Assembly (NCBI GenBank): GCA_016703425.1
Contig: JADJCA010000012.1
Span: 372,001 to 436,000, forward strand
Source: Myxococcales bacterium
Lineage (GTDB): Bacteria > Myxococcota_A > Polyangia > Polyangiales > Polyangiaceae
Direction: 5' to 3'
Length of the DNA: 64,000 nucleotides
Under the pieces are notes generated by a model. The model saw nothing but the letters and a program-made list of their open reading frames with translations. It was not told where the DNA came from and searched no databases. This document shows, piece by piece, positions 8,761 to 17,750 of this stretch; position 1 is the stretch's first letter; each line of letters opens with the position of its first letter. Position numbers and translations under genes: made by a program.

Positions 8761-9954
8761 GTGAAACATCGTTCGATGGCTCTCGTATGCTTGACGCTGC
8801 TCGGTTGTTCGCGAGGCGAGGCGTCGCCGCCCATCTCACCGGACCGCGCGCGCGTCGATAAGCTCGTCGCCGCCTCGGACGCTGGCGCCGCGGGTGCGGC
8901 GGCGTTGATTCCCTCATCAGCGAAGGAGCCTGCGATACGGGACGACTGCACCAACGCACGCGTCGTCGAGACCTCGTCGGAGAGGGTCGTCAGCACGCCC
9001 TTCGCCCCGGTCCGCGGAAGGCTCGTCACGCAACGCTGTTCGAACGGCATCGTGAACTTTCGTCGCGGTGCAACCTGGTACGGCGTCACCGACGGCGCGC
9101 TTCGCGAGATCGGCACGGTGACGCTGCCTCCCAAAGCCGCGGTGGCTTACGGCTGCACGCCGGAGTTCGTCCTCGCGGAGACTCAGCAGCAGGGTGGCCG
9201 CATGGCGGCAATCACGCTGCACCGGAGAGCCGGCAGTCGTTGGGCGCCCGTCGTGTTGCCCGACAGCGGCGCGCCGGCGCGCGCCTTCGCCATGGCGCCA
9301 GGAGCCGTCCTCGTGGAGTCGACGGGCCTTGGGGGCCACGAGCTCACCGTCGTCACGGCTCGAGGGGCCGGCCTGGTCTACAAGGTGAGCGACTACCCGC
9401 GGGAGGTGCTGCCGGGGCCCGACCGCGTGGTGTCGCTCGCGGCCAGCAGCGGCGCCTTGCTGACGTCGTTTGCCGACGGCCGCGAGGAGCTCGTCGAAGA
9501 TCTTCGCGCCGCTCGTTCCTGCACGTCCTTCGGGCCGTCCCACGTGAACGCAGTCACCTGGGCGCCGTCGGGCCGCATGGCCATGCTGGCAACCGTCGAT
9601 CGCGATGACTTTCTCGTCGTCTTCCACGAGGGTAAGTGGGAGCGCCTCGCGCTGCCCACGACGCTCGCCGACGCATTCGCGATCCGGCTCGCCGACGACG
9701 GAACGGTCTTCGTTTCGGGGCCGCGCAAAGGAGGGGATGGAACGGAGGTGCTCTACGAGCGTCGGCCCGGTGACGGCTATCGACTCGTCGCGGAGCGCGT
9801 GGCCGAGTTCGAAGTCGACGGGGAGGGGACCCTGCTTTTTACCGTCGTTGAAGGGCAAGGGCGCGGCGAGCGGACCACGCTCTGGCGTCGCACGCGTGAG
9901 GCGCGCGGGGCCTCGAGCCCTCCGCCGCCGCCTGCCGCGAAAGCGTCGCTCTAG
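8761..9954 (+). CDS. Lipoprotein, possibly propeller-like, partner of the cytochrome
   Basis: GTG start at 8761 chosen because GAGGAGG (8748-8754) sits six bases upstream, and it gives a short signal with lipobox LLGC. About 397 residues follow, with recurring strand-like units (GAVLVESTGLGGHELTVVTARG, MAMLATVDRDDFLVVFHEGKWERLALP, TVFVSGPRKGGDGTEVLYERRPGDGY) that suggest a propeller or similar beta fold. No catalytic residues are visible. It follows the cytochrome after 10 bp and is surely cotranscribed. It could anchor or dock the cytochrome on a membrane, but this rests on position only. Confidence 0.65.
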   Translation: MKHRSMALVCLTLLGCSRGEASPPISPDRARVDKLVAASDAGAAGAAALIPSSAKEPAIRDDCTNARVVETSSERVVSTPFAPVRGRLVTQRCSNGIVNFRRGATWYGVTDGALREIGTVTLPPKAAVAYGCTPEFVLAETQQQGGRMAAITLHRRAGSRWAPVVLPDSGAPARAFAMAPGAVLVESTGLGGHELTVVTARGAGLVYKVSDYPREVLPGPDRVVSLAASSGALLTSFADGREELVEDLRAARSCTSFGPSHVNAVTWAPSGRMAMLATVDRDDFLVVFHEGKWERLALPTTLADAFAIRLADDGTVFVSGPRKGGDGTEVLYERRPGDGYRLVAERVAEFEVDGEGTLLFTVVEGQGRGERTTLWRRTREARGASSPPPPPAAKASL

Positions 9955-9975
9955 GACGTTCTGGGGCACATCACT

Positions 9976-9990
9976 GCGCGACCGTCGCGC
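9976..9990. terminator. Short GC hairpin between convergent genes (weak terminator candidate)
   Basis: GCGCGA - CCG - TCGCGC forms a perfect 6-bp stem with a three-base loop in the 39-bp gap between the stops of two convergent genes. No T run follows on either strand, so it is only a candidate. Confidence 0.25.
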
Positions 9991-9993
9991 TGC

Positions 9994-12048
9994 CTACTTC
10001 TTCACGAAGACGCGCGTCTGCCGCGCCGGCACGGTGATCGGCGAGCTTGTCACGGCCCCGCCCTCCACGAGCTCCTCGTAGGTGTCCGCCGGAAGAGCGG
10101 TTGTCGTCTCGGGGCCGTCGCCGCGGTTGATGGCGACGAAGACGCGATCACCCGTGGTGGTCATGGAGAAGACCCACAGGTTGGCTGTGGCGGCGAGCGT
10201 TTGCCGGAGGCCGCGACGCAGCGCCGCGTGGTCGGCGCGAATCTTCGCGAGCTTTTGAAGGCGCGTCTTCAGCCAGGTTTGATTCGTCGATAGCCCGGTC
10301 CACGGCATCTTCTTGCGATTGCCGGGATCACCAGCGCCAGCGAGGCCGATCTCGTCGCCGTAGTAGACGAGCGGCGCGCCCTTCTGCGTGAAGATGACGG
10401 CGAAGCCGTTGGCGAGGCGCTCGTACGGCTCAACGCCCGTCGGCTGCGGAGGCTCCGTCTCGCTCCACGCGAGCGCTTTGTCGCCGTTCGAGTATTCATC
10501 AAAGCGCGGCGTGTCCTCGGCCATGTGGATGACTCGACCGAGATCGTGGTTGCCCACGAAGGGGCTCATGACAGCACGGGCGCCGTAGAACGCGTCGTTG
10601 TCGCGGGCAAAGGCGGCGAGGCCGTCCATCCCGCCCTTGCGCATCAAGACCGCCTTGACGATCTCGAGCCGAAGCGGGAAGTCGAACTGACCGTCGAGCT
10701 TCGAGGCCGGGTCCACGTACGCCTTGAGCGCGCTCTTGTCGTACGCGAAGGTCTCGCCCACGAGGTAGAAGCGCTGCGGCGGGTTCTTCAGAGGCACGAC
10801 CTCGCTTGTGAGTCGGCTCCGAAGGTCCGTCAGCCAGTTGTCCTCGACGTGTTTGATGGCGTCGAGTCGGAAGCCGTCGATGTCGTACTCCTTGGCCCAG
10901 GCGATGGCGTTGCTGACGGAGAAGTCGCGCGCGGCCTGGACCGTGAAGTTCCAGTGGGGAAGGTAGTCGGTGAACCAGCAGCGCTTACCATCGGCGTTCC
11001 AGTCGCAGGTCACGCCGCAGACGCAGCTGCCGCCGCCGGGGTGAAACCAATCGGGGTGTGCCTGGTACACGCTGCTCGAGGCGTGCACGTGGACCATGGC
11101 GTAGTCGAAGAGCACCTTGATGCCCTTCTGGTGCGCCGCCTGCACCAGCGCGAGGAGCTCGGCGCGCGTGCCAAAGCGGCTCTCCGGCGTCTTGGGATCC
11201 AGCTCCTTGGGCCAATAGCCGTGGTACGCCGAGTAGAGGTTCGCGTCGCCGCCGGCGCCCTTGCCGGCGATGTCGGCGTTGTCGAGCGGCACCGTGAGCC
11301 ACAAGACGTTGACGCCCAGATCGGTGAAGTACCCGCTCTGAATCTTTTGCGTGACGCCGGCGTAGTCGCCGCCTTGGTATTGGCCCGGTGTTCCCGTGAC
11401 GCCGGGCACCGTGCTGTTGTTCGTCGCGTTGCCGTCGAAGAAGCGATCGACGAAGACGAAATACACGACGGCGTCTCGCCAATCGAAGACGCCGGGGGGA
11501 GGCAGCGGCGGCTCGTCGCAAACCCACGAGGACGGGCACGTGACCGCGCCGCGCACGTTGTTCGTGTTGTTTTGCGGATCCGTGACGACTTGCACCGTCG
11601 GATCGGGGTCGAGCTTCCAGCCCCCGCTCGTCTTGCAGCCGTCGACGCAGAACTTGTACTGTACAGGCTGGCCGGGCGCGACGTTGACGTTGACGGTCCA
11701 CTTGCTGCCGACGAGCGTCATGGCGTCGCCCTGCGTCCACGACTCTTCGCCGCGGTAGTCGCCGCGCAGCTCAACGGACTTCTCCCCGCCGAAGGGGTAC
11801 GTGAACGTGACGGCGCAGCGCCTCATGTCCTCGGGGCAAACGGGCGCGGTGTCGGGGCCGTAGTAGCCGCCCGCCGGCGCGGGGCCTGTGCCGGGATTGA
11901 AGATGGAGGCGTCGGGCGGGTCGCCGGTCCCGCGCGTTCGCGGCGCGTCGTCGCCGCAGGCAGCCAGCGTCGCGGTGGCGGCGAAGGTAACGCACGCCAC
12001 GAAGGGAATTAGGCCACGGAAGACGAGGGCCGGGCGTCGAGCGTTCAA
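9994..12048 (-). CDS. GH13 alpha-amylase family lipoprotein with N-terminal glycogen/starch-binding-like domain
   Basis: 684 residues. Signal and lipobox LAAC (Cys31). Residues about 76-165 resemble an AMPK/CBM48-type carbohydrate-binding module (FTYPFGGEKSVELRGDYRG, YKFCVDGCKTSGGWKLDPDP). The catalytic barrel starts near 190 (WRDAVVYFVFVDRFFDG). The three GH13 acidic residues are visible: nucleophile Asp396 in DGFRLDAIKH, acid/base Glu432 in VGETF, and Asp502 in GNHDLGR. LFDYAMVHVHA stands where the usual DxVxNH is, a variant. Residues 330-362 hold a Cys-rich insert with CVCGVTCDW. Expected to hydrolyse alpha-1,4-glucans at the cell surface. A second family member lies 1.5 kb away on the same strand. 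Exact substrate (starch, maltodextrin, pullulan) cannot be told. Confidence 0.88.
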   Translation of the reverse strand: MNARRPALVFRGLIPFVACVTFAATATLAACGDDAPRTRGTGDPPDASIFNPGTGPAPAGGYYGPDTAPVCPEDMRRCAVTFTYPFGGEKSVELRGDYRGEESWTQGDAMTLVGSKWTVNVNVAPGQPVQYKFCVDGCKTSGGWKLDPDPTVQVVTDPQNNTNNVRGAVTCPSSWVCDEPPLPPPGVFDWRDAVVYFVFVDRFFDGNATNNSTVPGVTGTPGQYQGGDYAGVTQKIQSGYFTDLGVNVLWLTVPLDNADIAGKGAGGDANLYSAYHGYWPKELDPKTPESRFGTRAELLALVQAAHQKGIKVLFDYAMVHVHASSSVYQAHPDWFHPGGGSCVCGVTCDWNADGKRCWFTDYLPHWNFTVQAARDFSVSNAIAWAKEYDIDGFRLDAIKHVEDNWLTDLRSRLTSEVVPLKNPPQRFYLVGETFAYDKSALKAYVDPASKLDGQFDFPLRLEIVKAVLMRKGGMDGLAAFARDNDAFYGARAVMSPFVGNHDLGRVIHMAEDTPRFDEYSNGDKALAWSETEPPQPTGVEPYERLANGFAVIFTQKGAPLVYYGDEIGLAGAGDPGNRKKMPWTGLSTNQTWLKTRLQKLAKIRADHAALRRGLRQTLAATANLWVFSMTTTGDRVFVAINRGDGPETTTALPADTYEELVEGGAVTSSPITVPARQTRVFVKK

Positions 12049-12157
12049 GGGAGCTGCAGCATGGCGAATGTTGCCGCGATGTCAAACGTCTCGGCGTCGG
12101 GCCGCAGGCTCGAGCGACGCACAGCCATCGAGGCGGGCGCCTTCCGCCAGGCGCGGC

Positions 12158-13516
12158 TCAGCGACGGTCCGGCTCCGTGCGTCGGCGCGCTTCCTCCTGG
12201 ATCGCGGTGGGGAGGCCTGTCTGGATGATGGCATCCATCGTCAGGGCATCGGGGTGACAGTCGATGGCACGGCTCGGTTCGCCGGCCGCCTCCGACGTGA
12301 CGATCAGCCGGACTTCGGCGTCATCCCAATAGGCCCTGTAGTCGACGCCTGCATAGGTCCAACCGCCGAGGTCGGTCCAGCGCAGCGGCGCGGCGCCGTA
12401 GGTGGCTTGTAGAGAGGGAGCGAGCGGCGGTGACACCGTGGGGGGCGCCAACGACGCGCCGTCGAGCTTCGGCAGGGCCGGCGCTTCCTTGACGTCATGC
12501 CCGAACGATGGCGGCGCTGCGTAAGCCGTGGGCGGCGCTCTGGGGGTGAACGAGCGCGGCCTCGCGAGCACGACGTTTGGAACCTGCTCCAGCACGTCGT
12601 CGTAGAACACGGCCAGCCACGTGGCCGCGATAAGGACGAGCAGCGCCGCTGCGAGCAGGAGGTACCCACGTGGGTCGTAGCCGTCCTCGATGCGGGCGGC
12701 GGCGCCCGTGCGTACGAGCTCTTCGCGCGGCGTCGAGACGCGGACCACACACAGGGGCGCCATGCACTCGGGCGTGTTCGGCAGTCGCTCGGCGCTCTCG
12801 ACGGCCGCCGCCGGCAAGGTGCGATCCTTTGGCGCATCGCCCCAGAAGCCGCTGAGCACCTCGCCAGCTTCGCTGCGGCCGTCTTCAATGACCGCCTCAA
12901 CAACCCAGACGCGGCGGTGTGTCTGGTCGATGGGCGTCCAGCGCTCAATGGGCGCCCCCGCCGTGGGCGGCGTTTCCTGGAAGCCGTCGGCCGTGAAGTA
13001 GAGCGCCTCCGCGGACCGCAGCGCGCTTCGATCGATGGAGATGTGACGACTCCGCGCCACGAGTCCCTCGACGATGGCCGCGCCGCTGACGCGCATCGGC
13101 GATTCGTACAGCGTTGATGCGCGCATCAACTCGGCAACCGGCAGCGCCCAGAGGGCGCCGATGACCGCCATGGTGGTGCCCGCCACGACTGTGAAGACGA
13201 CGAGGTTTTGGTACCCGAGGAAGACGCCGTGCTCGAGGCGCCCGCGAACGGCTTGGTGCCAAAAGAGCATCCCGTAGGCCACCGTCGCAACGAGGGGAAT
13301 CAGCCACGCGAGCGTCAGGCCCGAGCGATAGCCCAGCAAGATCTCCACCACGCCGCAAAGCGCCGGTGCGATGGGCCCGAAGCGGCCGCGGTCGGCCCAA
13401 ACGAGAGCGTCGGCGAGAATGCGCGGCCGCCGCCCGAAGATCGTCCACACGGCGAGCCAAGGCGCGAAGGCTGGCATCGCTAGGAAGAAGAGCGCCGCGT
13501 GCAGGAGCCGAGGCAT
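12158..13516 (-). CDS. Integral membrane protein with large soluble loop, unknown function
   Basis: 452 residues. Four or five hydrophobic segments in the N-terminal third (AALFFLAMPAFAPWLAVWTIF, LTLAWLIPLVATVAYGMLF, LVVFTVVAGTTMAVIGALWAL). A soluble region of about 150 residues follows, rich in charged and beta-type sequence, then another span (YLLLAAALLVLIAATWLAVFY, about 295-315) and a proline-rich cytoplasmic-type tail ending in a small domain (LGGWTYAGVDYRAYWDDAEVRLIVTS). No family was recognised. It sits between the two amylase-like genes on the same strand, with gaps of about 110 and 60 bp, so cotranscription is possible but a link to glucan use is only inferred. Confidence 0.6.
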   Translation of the reverse strand: MPRLLHAALFFLAMPAFAPWLAVWTIFGRRPRILADALVWADRGRFGPIAPALCGVVEILLGYRSGLTLAWLIPLVATVAYGMLFWHQAVRGRLEHGVFLGYQNLVVFTVVAGTTMAVIGALWALPVAELMRASTLYESPMRVSGAAIVEGLVARSRHISIDRSALRSAEALYFTADGFQETPPTAGAPIERWTPIDQTHRRVWVVEAVIEDGRSEAGEVLSGFWGDAPKDRTLPAAAVESAERLPNTPECMAPLCVVRVSTPREELVRTGAAARIEDGYDPRGYLLLAAALLVLIAATWLAVFYDDVLEQVPNVVLARPRSFTPRAPPTAYAAPPSFGHDVKEAPALPKLDGASLAPPTVSPPLAPSLQATYGAAPLRWTDLGGWTYAGVDYRAYWDDAEVRLIVTSEAAGEPSRAIDCHPDALTMDAIIQTGLPTAIQEEARRRTEPDRR

Positions 13517-13579
13517 TGCGCGTAGCTTATCGGTCTTTGAGGTGATTGCGCGGCGTCCCGCGCTCTGCTCGCCTGAACG

Positions 13580-15739
13580 TTATCGAGCGCAGGCGTCACC
13601 CTCTGGCAAGAGGACGCGAAGGGAGAGCGATGGCGTGGTGAGCGCCAGAGCCCCGCCTCGAACGTCGAAGGTGCCGGCCGGCGCATCGAGCGCGTCGACG
13701 TAGCGGCCGTCAAGGGAGCCCGTGTCTTGGGCGTCGAGCGCCAGCGTCGCCGCGGTCGTCGTCGGTCTTCGCGTCGCGATGACGATGGCAACCCGGCCCG
13801 CGTAGCGGCGCGCGAAAACCAGCCGCTCGCGTTCCACGACGAGTGGCTCGTAGCTTCCGCGTCGCAGGGCGTCGCTGCAGGCGCGCAGCCTGCCGAATCG
13901 GCCCACCTGCGCCCTTAGGCTCAGGGCCGCCTTCGGGAGCGCCTCGTCGCGCGGCATGACGCGACGCGAGTCGGGATCGAGGCGTCCCGGGAGCGCCACT
14001 TCGTCACCGTAATAGATGACCGGAGCGCCCGGCAGCGCGAAGACGAGGCCGAGCGCGAGCGACTGTTTTGCGAAGACCGATTCGCTCGTGGGCAACGGGG
14101 CCGGGTCGAAGCCATCGCCGGCGGCGGTGCCGTCGCTCTCCGAGGCGAAGCGCGTGACGTCGTGATTGCCAATCATGGTCGCCATGACGGCGCCCGAGCC
14201 AGCGAGGGCCGCCTCGCCGCTTCGGATGGCGTCGTCGATGGCGGTCATGGGGGTGGACTCGGAGGCGATGGCCTTTCGGAGCGCCCACATGAGTGGAAAG
14301 TGGAACTGACCATCGAGCCCCATGGGACCGAGGTTGTAGCGAAGCGCGTCCCAACCGCCTTCATTGGTGAACGTCTCGCCGAGCAGGTACAGCGGATGGC
14401 CACCGTGGGCGAAGCGCCCGCGCACCGCCGAGACGATGCGCCGCGTCGTCGACCGCGGCATCATGGGCACGGCGTCGATGCGCAAGCCATCGCCATCGAA
14501 GCGCTCGAGCCAATAGACGACGTCGTCAACGGCCCGCGCCAAGACGTCTTCCTTCCGCGTGTCGAGATCGGGCAGGTAGGGCGCGAACCAGCAACGCTCG
14601 ATGGAGGTCGCCCAAGGACAGGTCTCGCTCCCGCAGAGGCATCGGCCATCGGGCGCGTTCCATCCGTCGTCGTTCCTGCGCGTCGCCCAATAAGGGTGTT
14701 CCGCGTGCACGTGGTTGGGCACCACATCGAAGAGGACGCGCAAGCCGCGGGCGTGAGCCCCCTGCACGAGGGCGTCGAGGTCGGCCTCCGTGCCGAGCGC
14801 CGGCTCCACGGCGCGCGAGTCGACGGGCCAATAGCCGTGGTAGCCGGTGAAGCGTCGCTCGCTCCCGTCTGGCCGCGTGCCGCCCGTGAAGGTCCCGCTG
14901 GGGTTTCGGTAGAGCGGCGAGAGCCACAACGTGTTCACGCCGAGGGCCTCGAAGTCGCCGCGTTCGATGCCCTTCAAGAGACCGCGCAGCGTTCCGCCGG
15001 CGCGCGCGCCCGCTTCCTTTGGCGTATCGAGCCTTCCCGCGTCGCCTTCGAAGCGGTCGAGCATCACCTGGTAGACGATGCCGTCCTGATTCTCCAAGGG
15101 CGCCGTATTCGATCCTGTCATCCACACAGAGGCGGTGGCCGACGCCGCTCGACCTTGCGCGTCGCGCGCTTCAACGAGGAACGTGTGCTTGCCGCGCGCG
15201 AGTCCCTTTAGGCCCAGGGTGATGCCCTCGCCGACGGTGTCGACGGTCGCCGCGACGGCGTCGCCGTTACGCCGCCGCACCGAGACCGTGCTCGGTACGA
15301 GGGCGCCGTGAAACGTGGCGCGAACAAGCGCGTCCGCTTCGCCTACCTTCACCGTCGAGACAACGCGCAAGGACGGGGCGCCACACGGAGGCACCTCGGC
15401 AAAGGTGACCTCTCGATCTCCCTCCCACGCGGTCGTCGCCACGAGCGGATCGGCGCGCCACACGCCGTCGACGATGAAGGCGTAGCGCACAGCACCGGCC
15501 GGCAGCGCGACGCGCGCTACGCGCCAGCCATCGCCACGCTCGTGGGGTAGCGCAGCGCCGGGGCGGGCCCAGTTGTTCCAGCTGCCGACGACCTCCACGG
15601 TGCTCGATGCTGGCGCTTGCGCCCACACTTCGAGACCGCATTGCGGCCCCTGCGCGGGCGGCTCGCGCGGGGGGCTCGGGCAGGCCGCGAGCGCCATCGC
15701 CAGGGCCGCCACGAGGAGGAAGGGGACGAGGCGACGCAC
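13580..15739 (-). CDS. GH13 alpha-amylase/pullulanase-like lipoprotein
   Basis: GTG start at 15739 chosen: GGAGG lies four bases upstream, and the result is a clean signal with lipobox LAAC (Cys20). The frame is open to 15886, but the extra part is Arg/Pro-rich. The N-terminal domain (VEVVGSWNNWARPGAALPHERGDGWRVARV, VRYAFIVDGVWRADP) is a CBM48/AMPK-like carbohydrate-binding module. The catalytic barrel shows DVVPNH, nucleophile in DGLRIDA, acid/base in LLGETF, and GNHDVTRF, all canonical. It shares the CxCG-CxW Cys-rich insert (RCLCGSETCPW) with the amylase at 10-12 kb, so the two are paralogues. An alpha-glucan hydrolase at the cell surface is expected. Debranching versus chain cutting cannot be decided. 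Confidence 0.88.
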   Translation of the reverse strand: MRRLVPFLLVAALAMALAACPSPPREPPAQGPQCGLEVWAQAPASSTVEVVGSWNNWARPGAALPHERGDGWRVARVALPAGAVRYAFIVDGVWRADPLVATTAWEGDREVTFAEVPPCGAPSLRVVSTVKVGEADALVRATFHGALVPSTVSVRRRNGDAVAATVDTVGEGITLGLKGLARGKHTFLVEARDAQGRAASATASVWMTGSNTAPLENQDGIVYQVMLDRFEGDAGRLDTPKEAGARAGGTLRGLLKGIERGDFEALGVNTLWLSPLYRNPSGTFTGGTRPDGSERRFTGYHGYWPVDSRAVEPALGTEADLDALVQGAHARGLRVLFDVVPNHVHAEHPYWATRRNDDGWNAPDGRCLCGSETCPWATSIERCWFAPYLPDLDTRKEDVLARAVDDVVYWLERFDGDGLRIDAVPMMPRSTTRRIVSAVRGRFAHGGHPLYLLGETFTNEGGWDALRYNLGPMGLDGQFHFPLMWALRKAIASESTPMTAIDDAIRSGEAALAGSGAVMATMIGNHDVTRFASESDGTAAGDGFDPAPLPTSESVFAKQSLALGLVFALPGAPVIYYGDEVALPGRLDPDSRRVMPRDEALPKAALSLRAQVGRFGRLRACSDALRRGSYEPLVVERERLVFARRYAGRVAIVIATRRPTTTAATLALDAQDTGSLDGRYVDALDAPAGTFDVRGGALALTTPSLSLRVLLPEGDACAR

Positions 15740-15932
15740 CGAGCCTCCATAGCGCGGTTTCCCGGTCCCGCATGGCGGTGAGCACGGGAACCAAGGACAG
15801 GCACGCGGGCGCCTTTGGGGAGACCGTTTACGACCCCGGTCGGCCGAACCTTCCCCCCAATCGCCTATTTTCACCGGTTGACGCACTGGGTCTTGCGAGA
15901 CCCAGGCGGCCTGCTAAAAGGGGCGCACACAA

Positions 15933-16931
15933 ATGCGTACCTTGTCGCTTTCCCTCGCGGTTTCCGCTTCGTTTCTCGCCCTCGCGCTGACCGGCTGCTC
16001 GGGTGCTCCCGACGCAGACGTCGACGGCGCCGAAACCGCCGACTCCGAGGACGCGCTCTCGTCAACGGCGAACTTCGGATACGTGACCGTGCGTCGCGAC
16101 TTCCGCAAGTGCGCCTGGCCCATGTGCGGTGGCTATTGGGTCAAGAAGGTGAACGAGCAGAAGACCCGCTGCGTCGACAACACGCTCCAGGATGAGTGCT
16201 ACGTCGAGTCGATCCAGCTGACGGGGCTCAACCTCTCTCAGCGCGAGCAAGACGAAGTCTCCGGCGCGATGGCCCAGGGCCAAACGGTGCTTCGTGTTCG
16301 CGCCTACAAGAAGCGCATCAACGGCGCCAACTACGGCCTCTTGAAGGCCAACGAAGCCTGGGTCGGCGCCACCGGCAGCACGCCCGACGGCTCCTTCTAC
16401 CGCATCGCCGACAACGGCACGCGCTGCATCACGACGCCTTGCCCGTCGACGTCCGCCACGACGCTTAACAGCAACGACTCCCACAACTTGCTGCGCGTGA
16501 GCCTTGACCAAACGGAGACGGCGTCCACGCCCGAGCTCCTCGATCGCGCCGAGAGCGCCATCGGAACCGAAGAGGGTGTGATCATCGCCGGCGGCGTCGC
16601 GCTCCCGAAGTGCATGGCGCAAGCCAAGAACTGCGGGCCCTTCGCCACGGCCACCGAGTTCTATCTCAAGGTGACGCGTCGTGAGGGCAAGAGCTGCGGC
16701 TCGCGCGCCCTGTCGTGGTGCAACGCCAACCAATTCTGCCAGTGGGCCGAGGGCGACATCTGCGGCGCCGCTGACGCCGCCGGCAAGTGCGCCTATCGCC
16801 CCGAGATGTGCATCGCGCTCTACAAGCCGGTCTGCGGCTGCGACGGCAAGACCTACGGCAACTCCTGCCAGGCCGCTGCCGCGGGCGCGAGCGTCTCTAC
16901 AGCGGGCGCTTGCGCCGCGCCGACGCCCTGA
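15933..16931 (+). CDS. Lipoprotein with C-terminal Kazal-type protease inhibitor domain
   Basis: 332 residues. Signal and lipobox LTGC (Cys22), then an acidic linker. The body (FGYVTVRRDFRKCAWPMCGGYWV to about residue 245) looks like the DUF6748 type: six or more Cys, a GxV-type start and a CAWPMCGGY signature. The C-terminus (about 285-328) is a Kazal domain: C-x-(6)-C with PVCGCDGKTYGNSC and a final Cys. Kazal domains inhibit serine proteases; in myxobacteria they are carried by many lipoproteins. AAAAGGGG sits about eight bases before the ATG. Likely a surface protein guarding against secreted proteases; the target is unknown. Confidence 0.8.
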   Translation: MRTLSLSLAVSASFLALALTGCSGAPDADVDGAETADSEDALSSTANFGYVTVRRDFRKCAWPMCGGYWVKKVNEQKTRCVDNTLQDECYVESIQLTGLNLSQREQDEVSGAMAQGQTVLRVRAYKKRINGANYGLLKANEAWVGATGSTPDGSFYRIADNGTRCITTPCPSTSATTLNSNDSHNLLRVSLDQTETASTPELLDRAESAIGTEEGVIIAGGVALPKCMAQAKNCGPFATATEFYLKVTRREGKSCGSRALSWCNANQFCQWAEGDICGAADAAGKCAYRPEMCIALYKPVCGCDGKTYGNSCQAAAAGASVSTAGACAAPTP

Positions 16932-16955
16932 GTCACCCGCAACGTCACCGACCGT

Positions 16956-16989
16956 CGGCCGAGTGTGAGTCCCCGCTCACGCTCGGCCG
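16956..16989. terminator. Bidirectional hairpin terminator between convergent genes
   Basis: Arms 16956-16969 (CGGCCGAGTGTGAG) and 16976-16989 (CTCACGCTCGGCCG) pair over 14 bp with one G-T wobble; the loop is TCCCCG. It fills the 59-bp gap between the stop codons of the Kazal lipoprotein and the facing gene. No long T run follows on either side, so termination could be hairpin-driven. Confidence 0.6.
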
Positions 16990-16990
16990 C

Positions 16991-17740
16991 TTAGCTTCGG
17001 CCGCCCCACGTCGTTGCACTCGCGCCTGCGCCGCTCGTTTCGTCGAGCGCTTGCTCAAGGGCTGACACCTTGATGAGCACGTCGGAGACGTCCCCGGTGA
17101 TCCCAGCTTGCGCCTCCGCGCTGACGCCACCCTGCTCGAGCGACACGATCTTGCTCAGGGTGGTTCCGAGCGCCGCTTCAATGGCCGCCAGTTCGGCAGC
17201 GATCCGATCGGACGCTCCGTGAAGGGCGCCGCGCGCGTCGAGCTCGGCGCGCTTGTTTTCGATGGCCGTGGCCCAGCTCCTCTTGGCGTCTTCACTGGCG
17301 GCGCTCGCGTGCGAAGCTTCGAGGCGCGCTAGCTCGGCCGCCGCCACTTGCGGGTGCACCTCGCCGAGGTACGCCTCGATGCGCGCCTGCCGCGCCAAGA
17401 GCGCTTCGACCTTCGTGAGCATCTCCGCCAAAGACGGTGGCACGTCGGCGAGGCACGAGCGAATCGTGGCATCGCTCGAGGCGAGCGTGTCTTCGATGCG
17501 CTTGGCCATCGCCTGGAGTGACATGAAGCGCACCGCGTAGGGCGTCGGCAGGTGGCTCTTGGGTGGCGGGGCGCCTTGGCCCTTGAGCTGCGTTGCTGAG
17601 AGAACGCCCCACGCGACGCCCGTGAGCGGCAAGACCCACCACGCGCCAGACATGGCGAACGTCGCTCCGCCGACGGCACCGACGGCAAGCGAGATGGGGT
17701 TCATGATGGCGCCGAAGAGGCGCTTGGCTCGCGGATCCAA
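16991..17740 (-). CDS. Membrane-anchored coiled-coil-like hypothetical protein
   Basis: The start is uncertain: TTG at 17740 gives LDPRAKRLFGAIMNP; the ATG at 17704 is 12 codons later. The N-terminus has two short hydrophobic stretches (NPISLAVGAVGGATFAMSGAWWVLPLTGVAWGVLSA). The rest is long, Glu/Ala/Leu-rich and almost certainly helical (AKRIEDTLASSDATIRS, MLTKVEALLARQARIEAYL, AELARLEASHASAASED). It begins 10 bp after the stop of the VWA protein, so the two genes form an operon. Function unknown; by position it may be a scaffold or chaperone for that protein. Confidence 0.65.
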   Translation of the reverse strand: MDPRAKRLFGAIMNPISLAVGAVGGATFAMSGAWWVLPLTGVAWGVLSATQLKGQGAPPPKSHLPTPYAVRFMSLQAMAKRIEDTLASSDATIRSCLADVPPSLAEMLTKVEALLARQARIEAYLGEVHPQVAAAELARLEASHASAASEDAKRSWATAIENKRAELDARGALHGASDRIAAELAAIEAALGTTLSKIVSLEQGGVSAEAQAGITGDVSDVLIKVSALEQALDETSGAGASATTWGGRS

Positions 17741-17750
17741 ACGGCTCGCC

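Noticed and set aside
9176..9300. Possible haem or metal motif in the 8.8 kb lipoprotein
   Set aside because: No CxxCH or regular His pattern was found.
15878..15920. Promoter before the Kazal lipoprotein (TTGACG at 15878)
   Set aside because: No acceptable -10 at the right distance; the TAAAAG near the start is better read as part of the ribosome site.
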